Source: Candidatus Pseudobacter hemicellulosilyticus (GTDB lineage: Bacteria; Bacteroidota; Bacteroidia; Chitinophagales; Chitinophagaceae). From it: a stretch of 64,000 nt of DNA. Location of the stretch: NCBI GenBank assembly GCA_029202545.1, contig CP119311.1, forward strand, positions 6,138,001-6,202,000, in the 5' to 3' direction. The notes beneath the pieces were generated by a model. It ran no database searches and was not told the DNA's origin. It worked only from the letters and a program-made list of their open reading frames with translations. The position numbers and the translations under genes were made by a program. Below, one piece after another: positions 15,437 through 24,881 of this stretch. The number at the start of each line of letters is the position of its first letter. Positions within the stretch are counted from its first letter, which is position 1.

Positions 15437-18307
15437 TTAATAGGGAAAATGATAGGGAGAAAGCTTTTTCAGGTTAAAACGGTGAATATCGAAGCTGAAA
15501 GATATTTTCTTCCCAAACTTGTTTTCTTCCGGTACTGTCTTCAGGTTATCCCTGAACTCCTTACTGTAGACCAGGGGTGCATATACATGCAGCAATTCCC
15601 TGAACAGGGTGAGCTGCAGGCCGCCTACATACAGGAACTTGCTGGTAGCAGCGTCCTTATTCCAGGCTTCGGCAAAGGTGCCCAGATCCAGGAAAAGGCG
15701 GACAGGAAAGGCCTTGGGGAAGATGGTTTCTGGCAGGTTGGTGCTCAGGTTCAATGCTGCCACCCAGTTGTCCGACCGGCCCTGCAATCCCTGGAACAAG
15801 TCGGTACGCAGTTTAAGCCCGCCATCCCGCATCATGATCTGCTGGGCCCCAAAGCCTTCAAATTCATTCCGGCCCAGGAAATAATTGCTATAGGTATAAT
15901 CTTCGTTACCCCGGACTGCGGTCAGCTTGGGCTGATATACGGCCGTAGTAAATTCTTTCAGGGGTGTACGCTCACCCAGGTACCCGAACCTGGCGGCAAA
16001 GAGCCGCACCTGCAGGCCGCCGCCGCTGGCATAGTTCATGAAATAATGCGCTGTGGCCGATGCCCGGTAAAATCCTTCGCCCTGCTGTACCTGCAACTGT
16101 ACATCGTAGGGATAGAGCTTACGGTAATCCGTGAGCTGGAAACTGAGCTGGTTCAGGTAGCGCGACTGCCAGCCTGCTTCTTTGGGATAGTATTGCTGAT
16201 CCTCCTGTTTCTGCACATAATTAAATCCTCTTTCCCCAATAAAGAAAGTCCGCCATTCCAGCCATTTCTCAACGGTACTCCTGGCGCTCCTGTTCCTGAA
16301 ATGCAACCGCAGGTAGGGTGCCAGCTTGTAAAAGCCGCCAAACACTTTATTGCCGCTGCTGTCAATACCATCCAGGGAAGAAAAGCGGGCGCCGCTCAGG
16401 CCCAGCTGTATTTTGGAGATCCTGTTATCGGACCACCAATTGTATTGCAGGGTGCCGATCCCATTCAGCTGGCTGCTGCTGAAGGCATACAGCGGCGCCA
16501 CCGCAAACTGGAATTTGTTGGCCGGCAAGGAGAAATTATGCACCAGTAACCCAGCCATCCATTTATCATACATATTATAACCCACCAGCGGGAACCAGTT
16601 GATATAGTTAACATGTTCCGGATCCTTCAGGGAGAACATGAAAACGGGCTGTACTTTTTTGCGACCGGCAAAAGGCGCTATATCGCCTTTGGTATGCAGC
16701 AGTTCAAACTGCCCGCCCAGATCAGTAGCTGCATGGGCCTGCATGACCTGCTGAAAATCGGCCGGCGCCGGATGTTTGAACTGCCATTCTCTGTAATAAG
16801 CCCGCATGGCGCTGTCAAAGCGCTGGGCGCCCATCCGGGATTCCAGCTGCTGCAGCCAGAAGGCAGTTTTCCCATAGGCCACCAGGTGATAATTGAGATT
16901 GGCAAAATCAGCGCTGGCGGTACTGATGGGCTGGTCCTTGTGCGGCTTTGTCATGATGGAAAGCAGCAGGCGGTCTTCATCAGCCGGCAGCCTTTTGCTG
17001 GCCCAGTCGTCCTTTTCCGGCTCCGGGTATTTCCATTGTTCGTAGCGTTTATCGTAGTAACTGTTGATGCCTTCGTCCATCCAGGGATGATCCCGTTCAT
17101 TGGAGCCGAGAATGCCATAAAACCAGTTATGGCCCACCTCGTGGCCAATGAGCAGGTCCAGGCTTTTACCGGAAAAACCGGGCGCTATGCTGGTGATGGT
17201 GGGATATTCCATGCCACCCTCAAAACCAATAGGCGCTTCCACTGCCGTGACCACATTATAAGGGTATTCGCCGATCAGTGCAGACCGGAAGCGGATGGCG
17301 TCCTTGAGCATGCTGATGCTATTGGTCCACTCTTCTTTATGATCAGGTGTGTAATAGGTGAAGGCCTGCACCGTTCTGCCCGAGGCCAGTTGCACGGTAT
17401 CCTGACTGACGATATATTTTTTATCGGCAAACCAGGCAAAGTCATGCACCCGGTCCTGCCGGTAGCGAAGGGTTTTCAGTCCTTGTGTGGGCAGTTCTAT
17501 CTGGGTGGGCCTGGTGCGGCTGAAGCCGGTCTTTTTCTGGCCCCATTTGGGGGGAGGCAGCTTATTACCGCTCTGGCTGTTGATGAGCTGTTTTTGCCGG
17601 TCGGCTATGGTTTGCCATTCCTGAGCGGAGCGGGTTTCCTGCTTCCAGTCGTGTTCCGCCAGCTCACCGGTAGCCGCCACTATATATTCCTTGGGCAGGG
17701 TGATGCGGACGTCAAAGCTGCCGAATTCGCCAAAGCCTTCGCCCTGTTCCAGGTAGGGCATGGCATGCCAGCCGTTGCGGTCGTACACGGCGGGACGGGG
17801 GTACCAGTAAGCAACCTGGTACGATTTCTCCCGGTGTCCCATGCGGGCAAAAGTGTAGGGCAGCTGGACATAGAAAGGCGTAGTGAGGACCAGCCGGCCG
17901 CCGGGTGGCAGCGGGCTTTCCAGATCCACTTTTATGACATCAATATATTGTTCATGGTCTTCTGCTTTGAGGGGAGTGCCATCCACCCGGAAATCCAGGC
18001 GGTTCATATAGCCACGTTTATCCCTGTCGGCAAAATAGAAGTCGGTCTTGCCATTCTGCAGATACTGCTCGCTGAAGGCGGTCCGATCATTCTTAAAGGC
18101 ATTGGGCCAGCAGTGGAACCAGATATAGTGCAGGGTATCGGGCGAATGATTGATATACTGAAGGCTTAAAAAGCCGGTAAGGCTATGGGTGGTATCGTTG
18201 AGGCTTACGTCAATAGTATAGTGGACTTCCTGTTGCCAGTAGGATTGTTGGGCCCGGGCATGGACAGCAAGCAGCCAGCAGAAAAGGAACAAGAGGATTC
18301 TGTACAC
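15437..18307 (-). CDS. M1-family zinc metallopeptidase with a beta-rich C-terminal half
   Basis: A 956-residue secreted protein. After a signal peptide (MYRILLFLFCWLLAVHARAQ) comes the M1 N-terminal beta domain, then the catalytic gluzincin domain with HEVGHNW (zinc ligands His389 and His393) and Glu412 in HPWMDEGINSYY. From about residue 560 to the end the sequence changes to alternating aromatic/polar strands (for example QLSFQLTDYRKLYPYDVQLQ and ...KKISFSFDIHRF), ending in FPY, like an outer-membrane barrel or barrel-like surface domain. Typical M1 proteins end in a HEAT-like domain instead. The start codon is GTG; no in-frame ATG lies upstream and the signal peptide needs this start. Operon with the acyltransferase downstream. 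Confidence 0.85.
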   Translation of the reverse strand: MYRILLFLFCWLLAVHARAQQSYWQQEVHYTIDVSLNDTTHSLTGFLSLQYINHSPDTLHYIWFHCWPNAFKNDRTAFSEQYLQNGKTDFYFADRDKRGYMNRLDFRVDGTPLKAEDHEQYIDVIKVDLESPLPPGGRLVLTTPFYVQLPYTFARMGHREKSYQVAYWYPRPAVYDRNGWHAMPYLEQGEGFGEFGSFDVRITLPKEYIVAATGELAEHDWKQETRSAQEWQTIADRQKQLINSQSGNKLPPPKWGQKKTGFSRTRPTQIELPTQGLKTLRYRQDRVHDFAWFADKKYIVSQDTVQLASGRTVQAFTYYTPDHKEEWTNSISMLKDAIRFRSALIGEYPYNVVTAVEAPIGFEGGMEYPTITSIAPGFSGKSLDLLIGHEVGHNWFYGILGSNERDHPWMDEGINSYYDKRYEQWKYPEPEKDDWASKRLPADEDRLLLSIMTKPHKDQPISTASADFANLNYHLVAYGKTAFWLQQLESRMGAQRFDSAMRAYYREWQFKHPAPADFQQVMQAHAATDLGGQFELLHTKGDIAPFAGRKKVQPVFMFSLKDPEHVNYINWFPLVGYNMYDKWMAGLLVHNFSLPANKFQFAVAPLYAFSSSQLNGIGTLQYNWWSDNRISKIQLGLSGARFSSLDGIDSSGNKVFGGFYKLAPYLRLHFRNRSARSTVEKWLEWRTFFIGERGFNYVQKQEDQQYYPKEAGWQSRYLNQLSFQLTDYRKLYPYDVQLQVQQGEGFYRASATAHYFMNYASGGGLQVRLFAARFGYLGERTPLKEFTTAVYQPKLTAVRGNEDYTYSNYFLGRNEFEGFGAQQIMMRDGGLKLRTDLFQGLQGRSDNWVAALNLSTNLPETIFPKAFPVRLFLDLGTFAEAWNKDAATSKFLYVGGLQLTLFRELLHVYAPLVYSKEFRDNLKTVPEENKFGKKISFSFDIHRFNLKKLSPYHFPY

Positions 18308-18333
18308 GTATAAGCTTTTGCCAAAAATAATAC

Positions 18334-19767
18334 CTACCGACCTTTTCCCATAAATAAAATACGGAGGGTGTGCAGCATGATCTTCAGATCGAGGGCGAGG
18401 GAGCAGTTTTCGATATAGATCAGGTCATACTGCATGCGCTGGATCATCTCCTCCACATTCTCGGCATACCCGAACTGGACCATACCCCAGGAAGTGAGGC
18501 CAGGCTTCACTTTGAGCAGGTAATTGTAATACGGGGTACGTTGCTGGATCTGGTCAATATACCAGGCTCTTTCCGGGCGGGGGCCTACCAGGCTCATATC
18601 GCCCTTGAGGATATTCCAGAGCTGGGGCAGCTCGTCCAGGCGCCATTTGCGCATGGTTCGTCCCCAACTGGTTACCCGCGGGTCCTGCGTGGAGGAAAGC
18701 TGCGGACCGTTGGTCTCTGCCGGGTGGTACATGGAGCGGAACTTAATGATAGAGAACCTGCGTCCCCTGTAGCCTACCCTTTCCTGGGAATAAATGATGG
18801 GGCCTGGCGAGCTGAACTTAACCCGGAGGGCGGCATAGCCCAATAGCGGGGATAGCAGGACCATACTGACAATAGCCACGGTAACATCCAGCACCCGTTT
18901 TGCATTCTGCTGCCAGTCAGGCATCAGGTCGGTCCGGATATCCGTCAGGATAGCGCCCAGTACATTGCTGGTGCGAACAGAACCGGAGAGGATATCCAGG
19001 GCATCGGGCGCCATTTTGATGTCCACATCTTTTTCGCTGAGTACATCCACAATGCGGCCGATCTGTTCTTTTTCCTTTTTCTCCACGGCAATCACTACCA
19101 GCTGGATCTGCTCCTGGTCAATGATGCGGCTGATATCCTGCAACTGACCGAATTGAGGTAAGAGGTCCCGGATGCCGTTGGGCTCATGTCCGGCGGCCAG
19201 GAAGCCTGTATAGCGGTAACCTGCCAGCTGCAGTCCTTCCCGGGTGTCCTGGTAAATGCGGGTGGCCAGCCCATTACCGCCGATGAGCAGGGTGTTGAAA
19301 TATACTTCGCCCCGCAGCAGCTGTTTTTTAACGGCGGCCAGGATAAAATAGCGGCCGGTCCAGGTCAGCAGGGACTGCGCCAGTATATAGGTGCTTAAAG
19401 CTTTATAATAATAAATGTAATTGGTCTGGGGATCATTGATCACGAAAGCGAAGAAGAGGGCGGTACACCCCATGACGGCCAGGGCGATGGTGCTGAACAG
19501 CTCGCCCAGCCGGGATTTACGGTACAGCGAATGGTAGGCGCCAGTCAGGGCGTAGAACAGGATCCAGGCCAGGGGAACCAGGGCCAGCCCCATCCAGAAG
19601 CGCTGGTTGAGGATCAGGCCGTCTTCGTTGAAGAGTTCTTCGTCCAGGAAATACCGGCGGGAGAAATACAGCACCATCCAGCCAAGCACTGCCGCGATAG
19701 TATCGCTGAACAGGTACCAGCTGCTGCTGATCTTTTTCCCGGAAACAACAAAAGGCCTATGCGACAA
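18334..19767 (-). CDS. Undecaprenyl-phosphate sugar phosphotransferase (exopolysaccharide initiation)
   Basis: A 477-residue membrane enzyme that moves a sugar-1-phosphate from a nucleotide sugar onto undecaprenyl phosphate, starting a repeat unit for exopolysaccharide or O-antigen. Four N-terminal membrane helices (about residues 15-125), a CoA-binding-like Rossmann domain (LIGGNGLATRIY near 160), one more helix, then the conserved transferase core: KFSSPGPIIYSQERVG, FKSMY-like FRSMYHPAE, WRLDELPQLWNILKGDMSLVG, GPRPE and KPGLTSW. The start is probably TTG at 19767: the next ATG would remove the first helix. It overlaps the Gfo/Idh gene by 11 bases. Sugar specificity unknown. Confidence 0.9.
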   Translation of the reverse strand: MSHRPFVVSGKKISSSWYLFSDTIAAVLGWMVLYFSRRYFLDEELFNEDGLILNQRFWMGLALVPLAWILFYALTGAYHSLYRKSRLGELFSTIALAVMGCTALFFAFVINDPQTNYIYYYKALSTYILAQSLLTWTGRYFILAAVKKQLLRGEVYFNTLLIGGNGLATRIYQDTREGLQLAGYRYTGFLAAGHEPNGIRDLLPQFGQLQDISRIIDQEQIQLVVIAVEKKEKEQIGRIVDVLSEKDVDIKMAPDALDILSGSVRTSNVLGAILTDIRTDLMPDWQQNAKRVLDVTVAIVSMVLLSPLLGYAALRVKFSSPGPIIYSQERVGYRGRRFSIIKFRSMYHPAETNGPQLSSTQDPRVTSWGRTMRKWRLDELPQLWNILKGDMSLVGPRPERAWYIDQIQQRTPYYNYLLKVKPGLTSWGMVQFGYAENVEEMIQRMQYDLIYIENCSLALDLKIMLHTLRILFMGKGR

Positions 19768-20734
19768 TACTATTGTTTTTTATTTTCTGTAGTATCTGGT
19801 GTGCTACATCCATAGCCCTGTAACCATCTACTTCAGAGACCTTGGTCGGGGTATTGCCCGTGATAGCGTCCCGGAATGCCTCCAGTTCTTTTTTGATGGC
19901 ATTGATCTCCGGCACTTGCGGATTGATGACGGCGATAGTCTTTTTGCCGCCCTGTGGTGAATCAAGATCGAATGAAAATGCGTCTACGTCCTGTGGTGTT
20001 TTGAGCTTGATGATCTCCGATTTCTTGTTCAGGAAATCGATGCCAATATAAGCATCTTTCTGGAACAGGCGGATCTTGCGCATTTTTTTCATAGAGATGC
20101 GGCTGGAGGTCAGGTTGGCCACACAGCCGTTGTTGAACTCAATGCGCACGTTGGCGATATCAGGGGTATCCGTCATAACGGCGACGCCACTGGCAGAGAT
20201 CATTTTCACCTCGCTTTTCACCAGGCTGAGAATGATATCAATGTCGTGGATCATGAGGTCCAGGATCACGCTCACCTCAGTACCGCGGGGGTTGAACTGG
20301 GCCAGGCGATGGACTTCAATGAACATAGGCTGGAGGTCCAGGTTCTGTACGGCCAGGTAAGCCGGGTTAAAACGCTCTACATGCCCTACCTGGAATTTGA
20401 TGTTGGACTCTTTAACCAGTTTCACCAGTTCGCGGGCCTCATCCATGGTATTGGCCAGGGGCTTTTCCACAAATACATGTTTGCCCTTACGGATAGCGAG
20501 CTTGCAGAGATCAAAATGATAAGTTGTGGGAGCAACAATGTCAATGGCATCAACGGCATCCAGCAACCGCTCAGGGTCCAGGAACCGCGCCAGCTGGTAT
20601 TTTTCCGTGACTTCCTGGGCGGCCACATCGGAAGGATCGTAAAAACCAACCAGTTCTACGTCCTTGATCTCCTTCCAGTTGTTGAGGTGAAATTTTCCGA
20701 GATGACCGACTCCAAATACGCCAACCTTTAGCAT
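19757..20734 (-). CDS. Gfo/Idh/MocA-family oxidoreductase
   Basis: A 325-residue NAD(P)-dependent sugar oxidoreductase. The N-terminal Rossmann fold begins KVGVFGVGHLGKFHL, then IDIVAPTTYHFDLC and the conserved EKP in GKHVFVEKPLANT near residue 95. VILDLMIHDIDIILSL near 175 carries the family's catalytic-site His/Asp residues. The ATG at 20734 is preferred over the TTG two codons upstream. Its 3' end overlaps the sugar phosphotransferase, so the two are coupled, and a role in making a nucleotide-sugar precursor for the same surface polysaccharide is a reasonable inference. Confidence 0.9.
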   Translation of the reverse strand: MLKVGVFGVGHLGKFHLNNWKEIKDVELVGFYDPSDVAAQEVTEKYQLARFLDPERLLDAVDAIDIVAPTTYHFDLCKLAIRKGKHVFVEKPLANTMDEARELVKLVKESNIKFQVGHVERFNPAYLAVQNLDLQPMFIEVHRLAQFNPRGTEVSVILDLMIHDIDIILSLVKSEVKMISASGVAVMTDTPDIANVRIEFNNGCVANLTSSRISMKKMRKIRLFQKDAYIGIDFLNKKSEIIKLKTPQDVDAFSFDLDSPQGGKKTIAVINPQVPEINAIKKELEAFRDAITGNTPTKVSEVDGYRAMDVAHQILQKIKNNSIVA

Positions 20735-20821
20735 AAACAAAAAAATTAGTTGCCAAAGATAAAGGGTGTGAACCGTTAGCTAACGCTTTTTTATTACCAG
20801 TCAGTATGTGTTTGTGAATAA

Positions 20822-21619
20822 CTAACGGATCAGCCGGGACCGGGTGCGGTAGCTGGAGTTGGGGTGGTAGATGAACAAGCAGCTGCCATCCTTGATCTCG
20901 TCAATGATGGGGCGGGACAGTTCCGGGGGAACAGCGGGGCAACCCTGACTGCGGCCGATATAACCCTGCATATCTACCCAGGACTCGCTGACATAGTCGG
21001 CCCCATGCATAACAATAGCCCGGCGCATGGCGTAATCATTGATGCCTTTTTCCACGCCGGAGAGCTTGAGGGAATAGCCATTGCTGCCCTGATAGGTCTG
21101 ACCGGTCACATAAAAACCGAGACTGCTTTTATGGGAACCGGATTTATTGGAGAAGATGCTGGCCATTTCCTTGCCGGAGGCCATGCCATGGGCCACCAGG
21201 GTATTGAACAGGAGCTGGTAGCTTTCCAGGTCTATGATGAACAGTCTTTTCTGGCTGCTGGGCTTGCTGAAATCCACAATAGACAGTATGCTGGTCTTCA
21301 CCAGGCCGGTATGCTGCAGTTTTTCCATACCACGGAGGGCCATCTGGAAAACGGAGCGGGACAGTCCCAGGTCTTCCAGGCCAAGGCTGTCATACACGGC
21401 CATCTTGGCCAGAGACCAGGCCATTTTGTGGAAATTGCCGGTATGTACCGGATCGGGATCAGCATCAGGGGGCGCGTCATTGGCTACAGCGCCAGGAACG
21501 GGAAGATATAGGGGGCTGACGGAGAAGCTGGTGCTGAACGACCATTGAAAACAAACGATGACCACCAGGAGGCCAAACCGTAAGCTTTTTCCCAGCCTTA
21601 ACTTAATCGGTTTTTGCAT
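20822..21619 (-). CDS. Murein L,D-transpeptidase-like protein (YkuD-related, PF13645 type)
   Basis: A 265-residue exported protein with an N-terminal membrane/signal segment (LRFGLLVVIVCFQWSFSTS, residues about 13-32). The C-terminal half holds the catalytic signature: MHGADYVSE followed by IGRSQGCPAVP, with His and Cys as in L,D-transpeptidases that cross-link or edit peptidoglycan, plus KSSLGFYVTG and GSNGYSLKLSGVE. This arrangement is that of the shorter cell-wall transpeptidase-like family in Bacteroidota. Transcribed alone; the Gfo/Idh gene starts 87 bases further on the same strand. Confidence 0.85.
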   Translation of the reverse strand: MQKPIKLRLGKSLRFGLLVVIVCFQWSFSTSFSVSPLYLPVPGAVANDAPPDADPDPVHTGNFHKMAWSLAKMAVYDSLGLEDLGLSRSVFQMALRGMEKLQHTGLVKTSILSIVDFSKPSSQKRLFIIDLESYQLLFNTLVAHGMASGKEMASIFSNKSGSHKSSLGFYVTGQTYQGSNGYSLKLSGVEKGINDYAMRRAIVMHGADYVSESWVDMQGYIGRSQGCPAVPPELSRPIIDEIKDGSCLFIYHPNSSYRTRSRLIR

Positions 21620-21956
21620 TGGACCCAAGCCTTTTAAAAATCAGAAAATCAATGTAAAGCAGCCAAAAGCCTTACAGCTACTAAATTTTTTGATGGATTT
21701 GCTCCGGTGCTGCCGGTGTGGAAACGATCCTGGAGCTACTACCCTTTGAAAATGAGCTTCTACTCAGTGAACGTTACACCTGAAAAAAAATTGCCCTGTG
21801 TATTCAGGCGGGCAACGCTGGAGGGCATTTTCAGGCGCAGGCGAATATAACGAATTTGTGGTTTTAACAGACCATTAGCGGATTTTTTTGCGGGAATTTG
21901 CGGCCGGCGGCCGAAAAAAGGACTGGGAGAACTACGTTATTGGCCCCGGATGGTCA

Positions 21957-22089
21957 GGTTACCGTCGCTCATCTCCGGTAAGGGACGGCTATTCCGTTGT
22001 CTCTTGTACCCGCACAGACTGGTGAGGCTCAAAAGTTAGCCGGAGGCTAACAGATAGGGGTCACTCGCCGGAGGCGAGCGACGGTAACC
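21957..22089. other. Nested hairpin domain closed by a 14-bp inverted repeat
   Basis: GGTTACCGTCGCTC at 21957-21970 and its exact complement at 22076-22089 could close a 133-base domain. Inside the right-hand part are two perfect hairpins with the same GGA loop: 22035-22051 (7-bp stem) and 22064-22078 (6-bp stem, sharing GAG with the closing arm). No U-tract follows on either strand. This may be a structured RNA, a small palindromic element or the footprint of one. The rest of 21620-22180 shows nothing else. Confidence 0.6.
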
Positions 22090-22180
22090 CGCAACAGTTT
22101 TGAAAAGCCCGGCGCGGCCCAGGCTGCTCCTCTGCCCGCTGTATCACAAAGTGGATAGGCTATTGCTCAGCCATATTTTT

Positions 22181-22444
22181 GGTTCGAACCAAATGACTTT
22201 CATTTTTAGGGAAATGGCCTGCATGCTGTTACTCCCTGGGCTGAGGTCACTGGTTCGCTCCAAATCTCCTACTGGCATCCCGGTTGAAATGGCCAGTGAG
22301 TTTTTTGGGTTCGAACCAAAATGGCTTTCTCTTTTGGGGAAATGGCCTGCATGCTGTTACTCCCTGGGCTGAGGTCACTGATTCGCTCCCAATCTCCTAC
22401 TGGCATCCCGGTTGAAATGGCCAGTGAGTTTTTTGGTTCGAACC
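22181..22444. repeat. 127-bp tandem repeat with a TTGGTTCGAACCAA palindrome
   Basis: The palindrome core GGTTCGAACC recurs at 22181, 22308 and 22435, exactly 127 bases apart. Two full units (with GAAATGGCCTGCATGCTG and CCCGGTTGAAATGGCCAGTG blocks) are nearly identical, and the third is only a start. The array lies directly downstream of the LytTR regulator gene. The palindrome resembles a tRNA T-loop by chance; no tRNA fold is present. Confidence 0.9.
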
Positions 22445-22501
22445 AAATGGCTTGCTGCTTTGGGCCGATGCTGCGCTGCCTGTGGCTGACAAGGACGGAG
22501 A

Positions 22502-23212
22502 TTATAATTTCTCGCCGATAATCCCGTACAGGATATTCCGGTAATGCTCACTGCAGGGCAGCTCTGTTTCCCCGAGGAAAACTGTTTTCCGCGCCACAGT
22601 ATCCACTTTTCTCAGCGAAACAATGTACGAGCGGTGGATCCGGATGAAGTTCTCACTGGGCAGCCGCGACTCAAAATATTTGAGGCTCTGGAGCGTCACT
22701 ACAGGCTTGCGACTTTCCGCCAGGTGGATCCGGGTGTAGTCCTTCAGCCCTTCCAGGTATACAATATCATTGTAGAAGATCTTCTGGATCTTGTGGGAGG
22801 TCTTGATGAACAGGAAATCATCATTGCGCTGGCTGTTCCGGTTCTTCCGGTAGCCGATGTACTCCTGCGCCCTGCTGACAGCCGCCACAAACCGATCAAA
22901 GGGAACCGGCTTCAGCAGGTAGTCGATAGCATCCAGCTCATACCCTTCCACGGCAAACTCGTTGTAGGCCGTGACAAAGATCACCGAAGGCTTTTTCGAC
23001 AACGTTTTCAGGAACTGGATCCCGGAGAGATCGGGCATCCTGATATCGAGAAAGATCAGGTCTATTTCTTCTTTCTCAAAATACGGCAGGGCTGCTACGG
23101 GGCCTTCGCACCTGCCTGCCAGGCGGAGATAGGGTATTTTTTGAATGAAATCCTCCAACAGGTCCAGGGCCCAGGGCTCATCATCAATGATGAGGCAGTT
23201 CAGTTTCGTCAT
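22502..23212 (-). CDS. LytTR-family response regulator
   Basis: A 236-residue two-component regulator. Receiver domain at residues 1-120 with acidic pair D10-D11, phospho-acceptor D56 in LIFLDIRMPDLSG, Thr in VTAYNEF and Lys in LLKPVPF. The C-terminal LytTR DNA-binding domain runs from about 135 (FLFIKTSHKIQKIFYNDIVY ... IRIHRSYIVSLRKV). Its start overlaps the end of the sensor kinase gene by 29 bases, so the pair is translationally linked. LytTR regulators bind paired direct repeats upstream of their targets; the target here is unknown. Confidence 0.94.
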   Translation of the reverse strand: MTKLNCLIIDDEPWALDLLEDFIQKIPYLRLAGRCEGPVAALPYFEKEEIDLIFLDIRMPDLSGIQFLKTLSKKPSVIFVTAYNEFAVEGYELDAIDYLLKPVPFDRFVAAVSRAQEYIGYRKNRNSQRNDDFLFIKTSHKIQKIFYNDIVYLEGLKDYTRIHLAESRKPVVTLQSLKYFESRLPSENFIRIHRSYIVSLRKVDTVARKTVFLGETELPCSEHYRNILYGIIGEKL

Positions 23213-24881
23213 CCAGATCGATTTTCAGGTTTACAATATACAGGGAGGTATTCTCCACCACATCCAGCAGGTAGCGACCGGGGTAAAGTACGTCCAGCCT
23301 GCGTTTGGCATTGATCAGCCCCACACCGCCGCTTTCATCGGGCGGCTGCTGGCTGGTGACGGCATTGCCGACTTCCAGCGTCAGGGTCCGACCGGTCACC
23401 GCAATGCCGATCCTGATCTCTGATGGGATAGAATAACTGACTCCATGTTTAAAAGCATTCTCAATAAATGTGATCAGCAGCAGGGGCGCAATGACCAGGT
23501 GGTCCGTATCTCCTTCCACCGTAAAGTGGATAGTGACATTTTTGGAGATGCGCAGCTTCTGCAGGTCAATATAATTGCGGATATATTCCAGGTCCTTGGA
23601 TAAGGGGATCTTTTCGCTGGTGCTGTCGTACAGCACATACCGCATGATCTGGGAGAACTTGAGGATGGAATATTCAGTTTGTTCGGATTTCAGGTGTGCC
23701 TGTGAATAGATACTATTCAGGGTATTGAACAGGAAATGCGGGTTGATCTGGAGTTTGAGAAAATTAAGCTCAGCATTGAGCCGTTCATTCTCCAGCACCT
23801 TTTTCTGTTTTTCACTGATGATAAGGGAATTGGCCAGTTTGATAAAACCGCTGATCAGCAGGATCAGGATGGCGGAGGTCAGCGTGTCCATCATGATCAT
23901 GGGCAGGGCTACCAGCGGCACTTCTGCGCCAAATATCTTCAGCGAGGGAATGCGTGCTGTGGCAAAAGGACCAGGCGGCGGCATGAGCAGCTGCTCCATC
24001 GGCAACTCATTCACGTAGTTGGACTGGGCCGAACTGTTGAGCGGCAGTATGCCCTGGTGCACGAGGCTGTCGATCAGCGCAAAAGGAAAACTCATGACCG
24101 GCAGGCCCATCCCGGCAGCAGCCATCAGCGGCGTTTCCGTTTGCAGCGGGTAACCACTGACGTTAGTATGCTGTGGACCATCGAACATAAAAAGCCCGCG
24201 GCGCATACCACCCATCCATCTTCTTCTTTCATGGAACAGCGGGTCGTTGTGCAGCATCAGCATCCGGTCACGGAACCTCGGTGAAAAGCCCGGGGTGATA
24301 AAGCGTTCATTCCTGTCGGGCCTTGTCCTTCCCATGGCAGGCATGGCCTCCGGATAATAAGTGTCCTGGCGATTGCTGATGACAGCACGTCTTTCTTCAC
24401 TGAGCACCTGTCCAAAAGATTTGCGGCCAGAGTGTGCGCTATCCGTACCCAGGTTACCGATAGGCCGGAAAAGCGAAGTGGCTTTTGCGAAAGGCGTGAG
24501 CTGGTGAACCATGCGGGGTTGCCGGCCGGCCATCACCAGGCCAGCACGCTGGCGGAAAAGGCTCTGGAAATAATATTCAACCGTGAGTTGCTGGATGCAG
24601 ATCACCAGCAGGGTCAGTGTTACATACAGGAAATACCTGCCTACTCTTCGCTTGCGGAAATACCGGGGGATCAGGAAATAGTAATGGAAATAAAAGAGTA
24701 AGATCAGGAACGATTTATTGATCAGCTCCCGGTAGAGGAACCAGTTATCAAGGATCTCGATCCGGTAGATCAATAGCGGAAGGGTAAGGAAGAGACCCCA
24801 TAGCACAATGTGCAGGCCGATCACGAGCAGTCGCTGTACAACCCTGTTCGCCGGTCTGAAACCGAGAACTGTTGCCATCAT
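23184..24881 (-). CDS. LytS/YehU-type sensor histidine kinase with a large Met/Arg-rich loop
   Basis: A 565-residue membrane kinase. Three helices lie in the first ~110 residues and a fourth near 340. The His_kinase domain starts NFLKLQINPHFLFNTLNSIY, with the phosphorylated His in INPHFLFN, and the ATPase part shows LLLITFIENAFKHGVSY and ESGGVGLINAKRRL. Between helices three and four is an unusually long region of about 220 residues, rich in Met, Arg, Pro and His (for example RFRDRMLMLHNDPLFHERRR), where relatives have a short loop; it should lie outside the membrane. The ATG at 24881 follows AAAGAAAGAG at a suitable distance; ATG 24908 is possible. Confidence 0.88.
   Translation of the reverse strand: MMATVLGFRPANRVVQRLLVIGLHIVLWGLFLTLPLLIYRIEILDNWFLYRELINKSFLILLFYFHYYFLIPRYFRKRRVGRYFLYVTLTLLVICIQQLTVEYYFQSLFRQRAGLVMAGRQPRMVHQLTPFAKATSLFRPIGNLGTDSAHSGRKSFGQVLSEERRAVISNRQDTYYPEAMPAMGRTRPDRNERFITPGFSPRFRDRMLMLHNDPLFHERRRWMGGMRRGLFMFDGPQHTNVSGYPLQTETPLMAAAGMGLPVMSFPFALIDSLVHQGILPLNSSAQSNYVNELPMEQLLMPPPGPFATARIPSLKIFGAEVPLVALPMIMMDTLTSAILILLISGFIKLANSLIISEKQKKVLENERLNAELNFLKLQINPHFLFNTLNSIYSQAHLKSEQTEYSILKFSQIMRYVLYDSTSEKIPLSKDLEYIRNYIDLQKLRISKNVTIHFTVEGDTDHLVIAPLLLITFIENAFKHGVSYSIPSEIRIGIAVTGRTLTLEVGNAVTSQQPPDESGGVGLINAKRRLDVLYPGRYLLDVVENTSLYIVNLKIDLDDETELPHH

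Noticed and set aside
16613..18169. A 518-codon open frame on the plus strand
   Set aside because: It is antisense to the M1 peptidase, has no family features, and results from the codon bias of the real gene.
22181..22190. GGTTCGAACC as a tRNA T-arm
   Set aside because: It is a palindrome in a tandem repeat; no acceptor or anticodon arms surround it.
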